A stretch of 64,000 nt of DNA. Origin: Xanthobacteraceae bacterium (GTDB lineage: Bacteria > Pseudomonadota > Alphaproteobacteria > Rhizobiales > Xanthobacteraceae). Both the position numbers and the translations under genes were made by a program. The notes under the pieces were generated by a model, which did not search any database, had not been told where the DNA came from, and saw only the letters and a list, made by a program, of their open reading frames with translations. Positions within the stretch are counted from its first letter, which is position 1. Each line of letters begins with the position of its first letter. Positions 52,533 to 60,846 of this stretch are shown here, piece after piece. The DNA is taken from positions 1-64,000 of the forward strand of contig JAIESR010000018.1 in assembly GCA_019745775.1 (NCBI GenBank), in the 5' to 3' direction.

Positions 52533-54080
52533 ATGAACGACGAAGCCCAGGGCGGCCGCGTATTCTTCTCCAGCACCGGGCGGTCGCTGGAAGGCGAAGA
52601 TGAGATCGTCGTCCTCAGCGTCGGCGTCGACATCGGCTCGTCCACTTCGCATCTCGTGTTCTCCCGCATCGTGCTGGAGCGGCTCGACAGCCGCTATGTC
52701 GTCACCACCCGCGAGACCTTCCATGAGTCCGACATCCTGCTGACGCCGTACTCTACGGGCGAGAGCATCGACGCCGATGCACTCGGCGCCTTCATCGAGC
52801 AGCAATATATCGACGCCAAGATCGATCCGGACGAGATCGACACCGGCGCGCTCATCCTCACGGGCGTGGCGGTGCGGCGGAGCAACGCCCGCGCGATCGG
52901 TGAACTTTTTGCACGTCAGGCCGGCAAGATGGTCGCGGTCTCGGCCGGCGACAGCCTCGAGACCGTGATGGCCGCCTATGGCTCGGGCGCGGTGGCGCGC
53001 TCCATCCGCGACAACGTCGCGGTGATGAATGTCGACATCGGCGGCGGCACCTCGAAGATCGCGGTCTGCGCCGAGGGCAAGGTCGTCGACCTCACCGCAG
53101 TCGACGTCGGCGCGCGGCTGGTCTGCGTCGACGACGCCGGCAAGGTCGTGCGGATCGAGGAGGCCGGCCGGCGCTTCGCCGCCGAGCTGGGCATAAAACT
53201 GGAGATCGGCGCGCCGTTGTCGCAGGAGTCGTCGAAAGCGTTGGCGGCGCGCATGGCCGACCGACTGTTCGAAGCGATGAAGGGCGGCGCACCGGCGATC
53301 GACGGGTCGGGGATCTGCCGCATCGATCCGCTCAAGCCCGGCCGCGCCATCACCGAAGTGACCTTCTCCGGCGGCGTCTCCGAATACATCTACGGCCGTG
53401 AGGGGCAGTCGTTCGGCGATCTCGGTGCGCTGCTGGCCCAGGAGGTCAAGGCGCGCCTCGACGGCTGGGGACCGGCGCTCGAGCGCTCGAACGAAGGCAT
53501 CCGCGCCACCGTGATCGGCGCCTCGCAATACACCACGCAGGTTTCCGGCAGCACGATCTATGTCTCGCCGATGGCGACACTGCCGCTGCGCAACGTGCCG
53601 GTGATCGCGCCGACGCTTGCGCTCGATGGCGAAGTCATCGACAGCGCCGCAGTATCCGCGGCGATCAAGGGTGTGCTGCGCCGGCTCGATCTCGGCGAGG
53701 GTGACACGCCGGTTGCCGTGTTCGTGCCGTGGCAAGGGTCGGCGACGTTCCACCGGCTGGATGCGTTCTGCAAGGGCGCGGTCGACGGGCTCTCGACCGT
53801 TCTGGCGAAAGGCCATCCGATCGTGCTTGCCGGCGACGGCGACGTCGGCGGCCTCCTTGGCATCCACATGCGCGAAGAGATGAAGATCGCGAGCGGCATC
53901 GTCTCGATCGACGGGCTCGAGCTCAAGGATTTCGACTACATCGACATCGGCGAGATGCTGCCGGCGTCGGGCGCCGTGCCCGTGGTCATCAAGTCGCTGA
54001 TCTTCCCGACCTCCGCCGCCACCGGCAAGGAATGGCAGGCGGCCCCGCGCGCCGTCGGCGAAGCCGCGGCTGCGCGCTAA
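52533..54080 (+). CDS. EutA-like (ethanolamine ammonia-lyase reactivase family) ASKHA ATPase
   Basis: The 515-aa protein has the EutA fold of the actin/Hsp70-like ATPases. The phosphate-1 loop is VGVDIGSSTSHLVFSRI, as in EutA, and the phosphate-2 loop is VMNVDIGGGTSKIAV; ADRPP-type adenosine segments are replaced by VTFSGGVSEYIYG. EutA frees a B12 enzyme from inactive cofactor. No ammonia-lyase, B12 mutase or eut gene is in the window, and the next gene, only four bases on, is another ASKHA-type ATPase, the hydantoinase A subunit. A role in maturing or reactivating that complex is an inference. Confidence 0.82.
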   Translation: MNDEAQGGRVFFSSTGRSLEGEDEIVVLSVGVDIGSSTSHLVFSRIVLERLDSRYVVTTRETFHESDILLTPYSTGESIDADALGAFIEQQYIDAKIDPDEIDTGALILTGVAVRRSNARAIGELFARQAGKMVAVSAGDSLETVMAAYGSGAVARSIRDNVAVMNVDIGGGTSKIAVCAEGKVVDLTAVDVGARLVCVDDAGKVVRIEEAGRRFAAELGIKLEIGAPLSQESSKALAARMADRLFEAMKGGAPAIDGSGICRIDPLKPGRAITEVTFSGGVSEYIYGREGQSFGDLGALLAQEVKARLDGWGPALERSNEGIRATVIGASQYTTQVSGSTIYVSPMATLPLRNVPVIAPTLALDGEVIDSAAVSAAIKGVLRRLDLGEGDTPVAVFVPWQGSATFHRLDAFCKGAVDGLSTVLAKGHPIVLAGDGDVGGLLGIHMREEMKIASGIVSIDGLELKDFDYIDIGEMLPASGAVPVVIKSLIFPTSAATGKEWQAAPRAVGEAAAAR

Positions 54081-54084
54081 CGCG

Positions 54085-56139
54085 ATGAGCCGCTACCGCG
54101 TCACGGTCGATACCGGCGGCACGTTCTCGGATTTCGTCTATCTGAACGAGGGCTCCGGCGAGGTCACGATCTCGAAGGTGCCGTCGACGCCGGACGATCC
54201 CTCGCGCGCAATCCTGCAAGGCGTCGAGACGCTGCTCGGCCAGGGCGTCGCGCCCGGCGAGATCTCGTTCTTCTGTCACGGCACCACCGTCGGCACCAAC
54301 GCGCTGCTCGAGGGCAAGGGCGTCAAGACCGGCCTGCTGGTGACCGAAGGCTTCCGCGGCATCTATCCGGTCGGCGAGCAGGCGCGGCCCTACGGCGCGC
54401 CGATCTTCGACGTGATGTACGACAAGCCGGCGATGCTGGTGCCGCAGCGCCGTACCGGCGAAGTGCGCGAGCGCGTCGACTTCCGCGGCGGTGTCCTCGT
54501 GCCGCTTGACGAGACAGCGCTACGCGAGACCATCCGCGACCTCGCGGCGCAGAAGATCGAGTCGCTCGCGGTGTGCCTGCTCTTCTCGTTCCTGCATCCC
54601 GGACACGAGTCACGCGTGCGCGAAATCGTCACCGAAGAGATGCCCGATTGCAGCATCTCGCTCTCGTCAGAGATCGTGCCGCAGATCCGCGAGTACTACC
54701 GGCTGAGCACGACCGTCATCAACGCCTACCTGCAGCCGATCCTGGCGCGCTACATCGCGCAGCTCGAGCGCCGCCTCGACGAGGCCGGCCTGACCACGCG
54801 GCAGAGATACATCATGCAATCGAACGGCGGCATGGCGACGTTCCCCGCCACCGCGCGCAAGGCGGTCACGACGGTGTTGTCCGGCCCGGCCGGCGGCGTC
54901 ACCGCCGGCGCCTATGCCTGCCGCATGACCGGCTTCCAGAACATCATCACCTTCGACATGGGCGGCACCTCCTGCGACGTGGCGCTGATCAAGGACGGCG
55001 AGCCCTCGATCGCGAGCCGCGGCAAGATCGAAGGCCGCGACCTCGCGGTCCCGATGATGGACATCAACACCGTCAGCGCCGGCGGCGGTACCATCGCCAG
55101 CGTCGACCGCTTTGGCGTGCTCAAGGTCGGACCGGAGAGCGCGGGCGCGATGCCCGGCCCCGCCTGCTACGGGCGCGGCGGCGACATGCCGACCATCACC
55201 GACTGCAATCTCGTGCTCGGCCACCTGAGCGAGGACAATTTCCTCGGCGGCCGCATGCGGCTCGATTCCGCCGCGGCGCGCAAGGCCGTCGAGAGCAAGG
55301 TCGCGAAGCCGCTCGGGATGGACCCGGTCGAAGCCGCCGAGGGGATCGTGCGCATCATCGACGTGAAGATGGAGGAAGCCATCAAGGCGATCTCCACCAT
55401 GCGCGGGCACGATCTCCGCGACTTCATGTTGCTCGCGTTCGGCGGCGCCGGGCCCGTGCACGCCGGGAGGATTGCGCGCGATCTCGGCATGGCCGGGATG
55501 ATCGTTCCGCTCTATCCCGGCGTCTATTCGGCGATCGGGCTGATCATGTCCGACGTCAAGCACGACTACATCCAGTCGCGCATGACGCCACTCAGCGAAC
55601 TCAAGCCGCAGGACGTGAACACGATGTTCGCGCGGCTCGAAACGGCGGCGACCGAGGAATTGCACGCGGACGGCTTCGACCAGAAGCAGATCAGCATCCA
55701 GCGCGCGCTCGACATGCGCTATGCCGGCCAGGGCTACGAGATCACCATGCCGTGCGGCGACTCGCCGATCCGCGACGGCGGCCTCGACGCGTTGCGCCAG
55801 CAGTTCGACGCGCAGCACAAGGCGATGTTCGGCCACAACGCGCCCGAGGAACCGGTCGAGATCGTCTCCTATCGGGTGCGCGGCGTCGGCCTGGTGCCGC
55901 CGGTCGAGATGCCGCAATTCAAGCCGACCGGGGCGACGCTGAAGGATGCATTGCGCGAAACGCGCTGCCTGCGCATGGACGGCAGGGACATCGACTGCCC
56001 GGTGTATCAGCGCGAGAAGCTCGACGTCGGGCTCACCGTGACGGGACCGGCCATTCTCGATCAGTTCGACTGCACCACCGTGATCTACGCGGGCCAGACC
56101 GCGCGGGTGGACGACTACAAGAATTTGATCGTGACGTGA
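54085..56139 (+). CDS. hyuA: Hydantoinase/oxoprolinase A subunit
   Basis: The 684-aa protein is an ASKHA-fold ATPase with the phosphate loops TVDTGGTFSDFVYL (6-19) and FDMGGTSCDVALI and the C-terminal GGAGPVHAGRIARDL region. Members are the ATP-using half of N-methylhydantoinase, 5-oxoprolinase, acetone carboxylase and acetophenone carboxylase. Its length is normal. The ATG starts four bases after the EutA-like stop, so both are in one transcript, while a long repeat precedes the B subunit. The substrate, hydantoin, oxoproline-like lactam or ketone, cannot be told; the symbol refers to the family. Confidence 0.88.
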   Translation: MSRYRVTVDTGGTFSDFVYLNEGSGEVTISKVPSTPDDPSRAILQGVETLLGQGVAPGEISFFCHGTTVGTNALLEGKGVKTGLLVTEGFRGIYPVGEQARPYGAPIFDVMYDKPAMLVPQRRTGEVRERVDFRGGVLVPLDETALRETIRDLAAQKIESLAVCLLFSFLHPGHESRVREIVTEEMPDCSISLSSEIVPQIREYYRLSTTVINAYLQPILARYIAQLERRLDEAGLTTRQRYIMQSNGGMATFPATARKAVTTVLSGPAGGVTAGAYACRMTGFQNIITFDMGGTSCDVALIKDGEPSIASRGKIEGRDLAVPMMDINTVSAGGGTIASVDRFGVLKVGPESAGAMPGPACYGRGGDMPTITDCNLVLGHLSEDNFLGGRMRLDSAAARKAVESKVAKPLGMDPVEAAEGIVRIIDVKMEEAIKAISTMRGHDLRDFMLLAFGGAGPVHAGRIARDLGMAGMIVPLYPGVYSAIGLIMSDVKHDYIQSRMTPLSELKPQDVNTMFARLETAATEELHADGFDQKQISIQRALDMRYAGQGYEITMPCGDSPIRDGGLDALRQQFDAQHKAMFGHNAPEEPVEIVSYRVRGVGLVPPVEMPQFKPTGATLKDALRETRCLRMDGRDIDCPVYQREKLDVGLTVTGPAILDQFDCTTVIYAGQTARVDDYKNLIVT

Positions 56140-56186
56140 GCGAGCCACGATGAACGTCAACCTCATTGAAGTGCAGGCAATCTCTC

Positions 56187-56332
56187 CGCTCCCCTCCTCC
56201 CATTCGCGCAGCGAATGGTGGGGAGGGGTCGGGGGTGGGGGGTCGTGCGTTTCAGCAACGATAGTACCCTACGTACCACCCCCCACCCCTGCCCTCCCCG
56301 CCATTCGCTTGCGCGAATGGGGGGAGGGAGCG
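56187..56332. repeat. Palindromic repeat between hydantoinase A and B genes (R7)
   Basis: The arms CGCTCCCCTCCTCCCATTCG (56187 on) and CGAATGGGGGGAGGGAGCG (to 56332) are inverted repeats with few mismatches. Inner stems are CATTCGCGCAGCGAATG and CATTCGCTTGCGCGAATG, and GGGGTGGGGGG pairs with CCCCCCACCCC. The element sits in the 258-base gap of an operon whose other junctions are close. Confidence 0.85.
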
Positions 56333-56397
56333 CACCGCCTTTGCCGCTCGGCAGCGAAACTCCTTTGCCACTCGAATTCCAACAAGAAGGCGCCGTA

Positions 56398-58131
56398 ATG
56401 CACATCGACGCCGTCGATCTCGAAGTGGTGAAGGCGAGCCTCTCCGGCATCGTTCGCGAGATGCAGAACTCGCTGTTCCGCACCGGCTTCTCCACCATCG
56501 TGCGCGAATCCCAGGACGCCTCCTGCGCGCTGATGAATGCCAAAGGCGAGGTTGTCGCACAGCACGTCGTGCTGCCGCTGCATATCGGCGCGTTCCCGGC
56601 CTGCTGCGGCGCCGTGATTACCGAGTTCGGCGACGACATCGCCGAAGGCGATGCCTTCCTGATCAACCATCCCTATTACGGCGGCAGCCCGCACGCGCCC
56701 GACATGTGCGTGCTGAGCCCGGTGTTCGTCGACGGCGCGCTGTTCGGCTTCTGCGGCTCGATCGCGCACAAGAGCGACATCGGCGGGCCGGTGCCGGGAA
56801 GCTGCTCCGGCCAGGCGCGCGAGGTATTCAACGAAGGCCTGCATCTGCCGCCGGTGCGCTATCAGCGACGCTACGAGACGCGCAATGACATCGAGCGCAT
56901 CGTCGGCGCCAACAGCCGCACGCCCGAGCTGGTGCTCGGCGACATCCGCGGGCAGCTCGGCTCCGACCGCCTCGGCGAGCGGCGGCTCAACGAGCTGGTG
57001 GCCAAATACGGCAAGCAGAAAGTTCTCGCCTGTTTCGACCGGCTGTTCGAATTGTCGGAGACGCGCCTGCGCCAGACCTTCACCGAATGGAAGGACGGGC
57101 GCTTCGAGGCGGAACGCTTCGTGGACGACGACGGCATCGATCTCGAAAAGCCGGTGCGCATCCACGTCGTCGTCGAGAAAAACGGCGATCGCATCCGTTT
57201 CGACTTCTCGGCCTCCGCCGACCAGACCAAAGGCCCCGCGAATGTGCGTCCGCCGCTGGTGCAGGCGGCGTGCGCCTATTGCCTGATCTCGCTGATCGAT
57301 CCGCAGATCTTCGTCAGCCAGGGGCTCCTGCGCGCCTTCACCATCACGGCGCGCGACGGCTCCGTGCTCAATCCGCGCTTTCCGGCGCCGGTCAACACCT
57401 ACAATCCGACCGTGCATGCGCTGGTCGATGCCGTCTACGACGCGCTGAGCAATATCGTGCCGGACAAGGTGCGCGCCGACGGCTCCGGCAGCCGCTCGAT
57501 CATCCTCGGCGGGCGCAGCACATATACCGGCAAGGGCTACGTGCAATACGAGATCATCGCCGGCGGCGCGGGCGCGCGCGCCACCAAGGACGGCGCGTCC
57601 GGCATCACCGTCAACCAGAGCAACGCGATGATCGCGCCGGTCGAGATCATCGAGAGTGAATTTCCGACACGACTCCTCCGCTTCGACCTGATCCAGGATT
57701 CCGGCGGCGCCGGCCGCTATCGCGGCGGCCTCGGCATCCGCCGCGAATATCTCAATCTCGAGGACGCGCGCTTCTCGATCCGCTCGATGAAGCACGTGAT
57801 CCCGCCGAACGGCTGCGCCGGCGGCAAGACCGGACGACCGGGCGACATCTGGATCAATCCGGACGGCAAGGACGCGAAGCGCCTGCCCACCCGCTACGCC
57901 GACTATCCCTTGAAGAAGGGCGACGTCTTCCGGCTCGATACGCCGGGCGGCGGCGGCCACGGCGACGCGTTGAAGCGCGAGCCGGAGCGCGTGCTCGACG
58001 ACGTGCGCGAAGGGCAGCTCTCGGTCGAAGCCGCCGCGCGCGACTACGGCGTCGTGATCAAGCGCGACGGCCGGGATTTCGTGATCGATGCCGCGGCAAC
58101 GCAGGCCCGGCGCGCCAATAAGGAGGTGTGA
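56398..58131 (+). CDS. hyuB: Hydantoinase/oxoprolinase B subunit
   Basis: The 577-aa subunit begins with DAVDLEVVKASLSGIVREMQNSLFRTGFSTIVRES and carries the family segments FLINHPYYGGSPHAPDM, GFCGSIAHKSDIGGPVPGS and SIILGGRSTYTGKGYVQYE. It is the non-ATPase half of the hydantoinase complex. The ATG at 56398 is preferred, with AAGAAGG eight bases upstream; the longer frame into repeat R7 is not coding. The B subunit follows A by 258 bases and precedes a dehydrogenase by three bases. Confidence 0.88.
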   Translation: MHIDAVDLEVVKASLSGIVREMQNSLFRTGFSTIVRESQDASCALMNAKGEVVAQHVVLPLHIGAFPACCGAVITEFGDDIAEGDAFLINHPYYGGSPHAPDMCVLSPVFVDGALFGFCGSIAHKSDIGGPVPGSCSGQAREVFNEGLHLPPVRYQRRYETRNDIERIVGANSRTPELVLGDIRGQLGSDRLGERRLNELVAKYGKQKVLACFDRLFELSETRLRQTFTEWKDGRFEAERFVDDDGIDLEKPVRIHVVVEKNGDRIRFDFSASADQTKGPANVRPPLVQAACAYCLISLIDPQIFVSQGLLRAFTITARDGSVLNPRFPAPVNTYNPTVHALVDAVYDALSNIVPDKVRADGSGSRSIILGGRSTYTGKGYVQYEIIAGGAGARATKDGASGITVNQSNAMIAPVEIIESEFPTRLLRFDLIQDSGGAGRYRGGLGIRREYLNLEDARFSIRSMKHVIPPNGCAGGKTGRPGDIWINPDGKDAKRLPTRYADYPLKKGDVFRLDTPGGGGHGDALKREPERVLDDVREGQLSVEAAARDYGVVIKRDGRDFVIDAAATQARRANKEV

Positions 58132-58134
58132 GGC

Positions 58135-59013
58135 ATGAAGACCATCGGTTTCATCGGCACCGGCGGCATGGGCAGCGGCATGGCGGCCAACCTGATCAAG
58201 GCCGGCTATCGCCTGGTCGTGAACGATCTCAGGCGCGAGCAGGCCAAGGGACTGGAGGGCCAAGGTGCGGCGTTCAAGGACACGCCCAAGGCCGTGGCCG
58301 AATCCTGCGAGATCGTGCTGTCGATGCTGCCGAACAACGACGCCGTCAGGGCCGTCGGCCTCGGCGAGGGTGGGCTCGCCGAGGCGACCACCGGCACCAA
58401 GGCGTGGATCGATTTCAGCAGCATCGACAAGGCGACCATCGTCGGCGTCAGCGATGCGCTCAAGCGGAAGGGCTGGACCGTCGTCGACGCTTCGGCCGGC
58501 GGCGTCGAGGAAGTCGCGGCGGCCGGCGAGCTGGCGCTTTGGCTTTCGGGCTCCAAGGCGCTGTTCGACGAGCATCAGCCGATATTCAAGGCGATGGGCA
58601 AATCGATTCTCCACGTCGGCGAGCTCGGCAATGCCAAACTGGTCAAGAACGCGATGGCCATGGTGGCCGCGGTCCAACACCTGAGCCTCGTCGAGATCTG
58701 CTGCTGGCTCAGGAAGGGCGGTCTCGACGAGGCCACCTTCCAGACCATCATCAGGAACTCCCAGCAGGATTCGGTGGCGACCCGCCGCATCATGGAGATC
58801 CTGGTGAGCCGCAAGTTCAAGCCGCGCAAGTCCTGGATGCCCAAGGACGTGGGCTTCGGGCTCGACATGGCGCGCGACATGGAGGTCCCAATGCCGTTTG
58901 TCGGCCTCGCCCAGCAGATGTTTGCCATCGCGCAGGCGACGGGTCAGGACGGCTATGAGGCGACGGGCATTGCCGCCAACCTCTACGACGTGATCAACGG
59001 GAATAAAAGCTAA
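58135..59013 (+). CDS. Beta-hydroxyacid dehydrogenase (3-hydroxyisobutyrate dehydrogenase family)
   Basis: The 292-aa NAD(P)-dependent enzyme has the Rossmann motif GFIGTGGMGSGMAANL, the substrate-binding segment VVDASAGGVEEVAAAGELALWLSG in place of DAPVSGG, and the catalytic Lys171 in NAKLVKNAM. It oxidises 3-hydroxyacids or reduces their semialdehydes. The loop with DASAGG suggests a substrate unlike classical hydroxyisobutyrate. It follows hydantoinase B by three bases with GGAGG upstream, so it is the last gene of the operon and probably handles a product of the hydantoinase step. Confidence 0.85.
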   Translation: MKTIGFIGTGGMGSGMAANLIKAGYRLVVNDLRREQAKGLEGQGAAFKDTPKAVAESCEIVLSMLPNNDAVRAVGLGEGGLAEATTGTKAWIDFSSIDKATIVGVSDALKRKGWTVVDASAGGVEEVAAAGELALWLSGSKALFDEHQPIFKAMGKSILHVGELGNAKLVKNAMAMVAAVQHLSLVEICCWLRKGGLDEATFQTIIRNSQQDSVATRRIMEILVSRKFKPRKSWMPKDVGFGLDMARDMEVPMPFVGLAQQMFAIAQATGQDGYEATGIAANLYDVINGNKS

Positions 59014-59112
59014 ACCAAGCTGGAGTCGTGTTCGTCATGGAAGGCATGAAAGTCACCGCTGTCGTAGAGAGCACTTCTATTGGCCTTCGAGCGCCGGGGC
59101 CGTTCTGCTCCG

Positions 59113-59514
59113 CTAAAGCTTGAAATCCTTTGGCGCTGGGCGGCTGCCTTCATAGACGAAGCGATAGTGCTTCGGGAGCACGCTGCGATCGAGCGCATCG
59201 ATGATGCCGTCGCGGCGAAGAATGAGCCCTGATTCTGGATCCAGAACGACATTTTCCTCCGGGCTAAGCACATAGACCTCCATCCACCAGTCGGGAAACT
59301 CTGCAAGCAGGTGGTGAAGCGACTTGATAATCTCGGGCCGCAACATATGCAGTCGGTGAAGCTCGACCATCAGGACCTTTGCATTTGGAACCAAATTGAT
59401 CACGAAATAGTCGCCACCCGCCTCATCGTCTTTGCCAAACCGCTTGAGTGCACCTTTCGTACGCTCATATAGCTCTTTCCATTCCTTCTTATGCTGCTCG
59501 TTCGTGCGCTTCAT
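59113..59514 (-). CDS. Putative immunity-like protein, paralog 1
   Basis: The 133-aa acidic-to-neutral protein has no recognised domain. It is paralogous to the 60389-60799 product: both share NEQ..EW..LY, L-K-GK-D-GG, E-H-L-L-P-IKSL-LL-FP-W, a central VxV strand and a C-terminal D-I-DAL-LP-YR-YEG. Such small soluble proteins, present twice around an unrelated gene, are typical of immunity proteins. The ATG at 59514 is preferred because GGAGG lies eight bases upstream. The gene follows the 59551-60195 gene with a 36-base gap. Lower GC than the neighbouring operons suggests recent transfer. Confidence 0.6.
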   Translation of the reverse strand: MKRTNEQHKKEWKELYERTKGALKRFGKDDEAGGDYFVINLVPNAKVLMVELHRLHMLRPEIIKSLHHLLAEFPDWWMEVYVLSPEENVVLDPESGLILRRDGIIDALDRSVLPKHYRFVYEGSRPAPKDFKL

Positions 59515-59550
59515 CTTCAATGCCTCCGTTGTCCGTCGCTGCGTGTGCAT

Positions 59551-60195
59551 TCAATAGTCGCTCCCATACCATCGGAAATGTCGACGTAGGATCCTGATGT
59601 TTTTAACGAACGTCTGGATGTGGGGATGCGTAGACTTCTGAATAAGCTCGATTACCTCCCGAGCTTGCGCCGGCGTCATTTGCTGAGCGGAAATTCTACG
59701 ATCTCGCATGTATCCATTCACGAGTTCATCAACCGCGCGATCGTATTCGCGATGGGCCCGATCGTAGCCGCGACCGTGCTTTATCCATTCGTTGCGTCGC
59801 CTACTCCACAACTCGCTGGTCAATGGTCCGGACGTGCCAGCGCGGAAGACCCTTCGTGTTTCCCGCGAAAACGGATACCTTCTATAGAATTGTCTGGCGT
59901 ACCAGTGGTGTCCATCGCCCGCAACGTCGACCGCCCAATCAAGATCATCCAGGTCGTCATCATCGTCGTCGGTCCACTGCCCGCCGTCGGGACGACCGGC
60001 CGGTACGCGCGGTTGATTTGGGTCGTAGCCGCGAGCGTCGCGATCTACAAAATGACTCCGCCCGTCGGCAGAGGCGCGGCCGCCGCGCATGAGTTCGTCT
60101 ATTGTAAGTCCCTCGAGTTCAGATTGAATTCTGCGCGCTCTGGCGCGCCATTCGTCGGGACTAAGTGGTCGTCTGGAAAATGGATCGATCGCCAT
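59551..60195 (-). CDS. Hypothetical protein with PRVPAGRPDGGQWT motif, putative toxin
   Basis: The 214-aa protein begins with a helical segment (RRPLSPDEWRARARRIQSEL). It then has the motif NQPRVPAGRPDGGQWT (about residues 59-74), which I recall from many proteins of unknown role in rhizobia, an acidic run (DDDDDDLDDLD) and a positively charged C-terminal half rich in Arg, Tyr and His (HHWYARQFYRRYPF, RRRNEWIKHGRGYDRAHREY). It lacks a secretion signal and any recognised catalytic motif. Its position between two related small proteins on the same strand suggests an effector with immunity genes on both sides, but this is inference. Confidence 0.5.
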   Translation of the reverse strand: MAIDPFSRRPLSPDEWRARARRIQSELEGLTIDELMRGGRASADGRSHFVDRDARGYDPNQPRVPAGRPDGGQWTDDDDDDLDDLDWAVDVAGDGHHWYARQFYRRYPFSRETRRVFRAGTSGPLTSELWSRRRNEWIKHGRGYDRAHREYDRAVDELVNGYMRDRRISAQQMTPAQAREVIELIQKSTHPHIQTFVKNIRILRRHFRWYGSDY

Positions 60196-60388
60196 AATTC
60201 GGTGCCTTCAAAAAGGATGTCGAGACTTCCATCCTAGGCATCGATTATGGTCGTATTGTGATTATTATCCTATATCAAGTTGTGAGGAAGGCAAGCCGGA
60301 TTAGCGAGTTTCGGACTCATCGCCGTATCGTGAGGCTTTGCGGCCTTGGCCCTTCGGACTTCGCGCTTCACTCGCCTTTGTTGCCAGA

Positions 60389-60799
60389 TTACGATCCGTT
60401 GTTGGAATCGAACGGAACGGCGCCCTCGTACGCGAGAGTGCGATACTCTGCAGGCAAGAACTCGCGCTTCAATGCATCACAGATCGAATCGGCATAGATC
60501 GTCAGCCCCATGCTCGGCCACGCGTCCTCTTTTCCTGGAATATCGACGCGGACAACAATTTCCCATTCAGGAAAATCGCCAAGCAACCCCTGAAGCGACT
60601 TGATGACCGCCGGCTGAAGCAGACGCAGATCGTGAATCTCGACTTGATGGAGCGGCCCGCCCCAATTGTCTTGGACCAGCAAGAAATCCGCGATCTCAAG
60701 GCCGCCCTCGTAATCCGGCTTTCCGTGTTGCTTGAGCAGCCTCATGATTTGCCGATAAAGTCGGAGCCATTCGCACCCTTGCTCGTTTTCCTTGCTCAT
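60389..60799 (-). CDS. Putative immunity-like protein, paralog 2
   Basis: The 136-aa protein aligns with the 59113-59514 product over nearly its full length (EWLRLYRQI, KQHGKPDYEGG, VEIHDLRLLQPAVIKSLQGL, LLGDFPEWEIVV, ICDALKREFLPAEYRTLAYEG). It has no known domain. The start at 60799 is preferred over 60817 because AGAGG lies about eight bases upstream. It is the first gene of the three-gene minus-strand cassette, with a 193-base gap before the putative toxin. The duplication could mean one protein protects against a related toxin no longer present. Confidence 0.6.
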   Translation of the reverse strand: MSKENEQGCEWLRLYRQIMRLLKQHGKPDYEGGLEIADFLLVQDNWGGPLHQVEIHDLRLLQPAVIKSLQGLLGDFPEWEIVVRVDIPGKEDAWPSMGLTIYADSICDALKREFLPAEYRTLAYEGAVPFDSNNGS

Positions 60800-60846
60800 G
60801 CGTGCGACCTCTGACATCGGCCCTTACCGCATCCTCCCCTCGCGCC

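Noticed and set aside
52533-54080. Ethanolamine utilisation operon
   Set aside because: Only the EutA-like protein is present; there are no eutBC, microcompartment or B12 genes, so the EutA label denotes fold family only.
56269-58680. 803-aa open frame antisense to the hydantoinase B gene
   Set aside because: Shadow frame that spans two real genes and a repeat, with no recognisable content.
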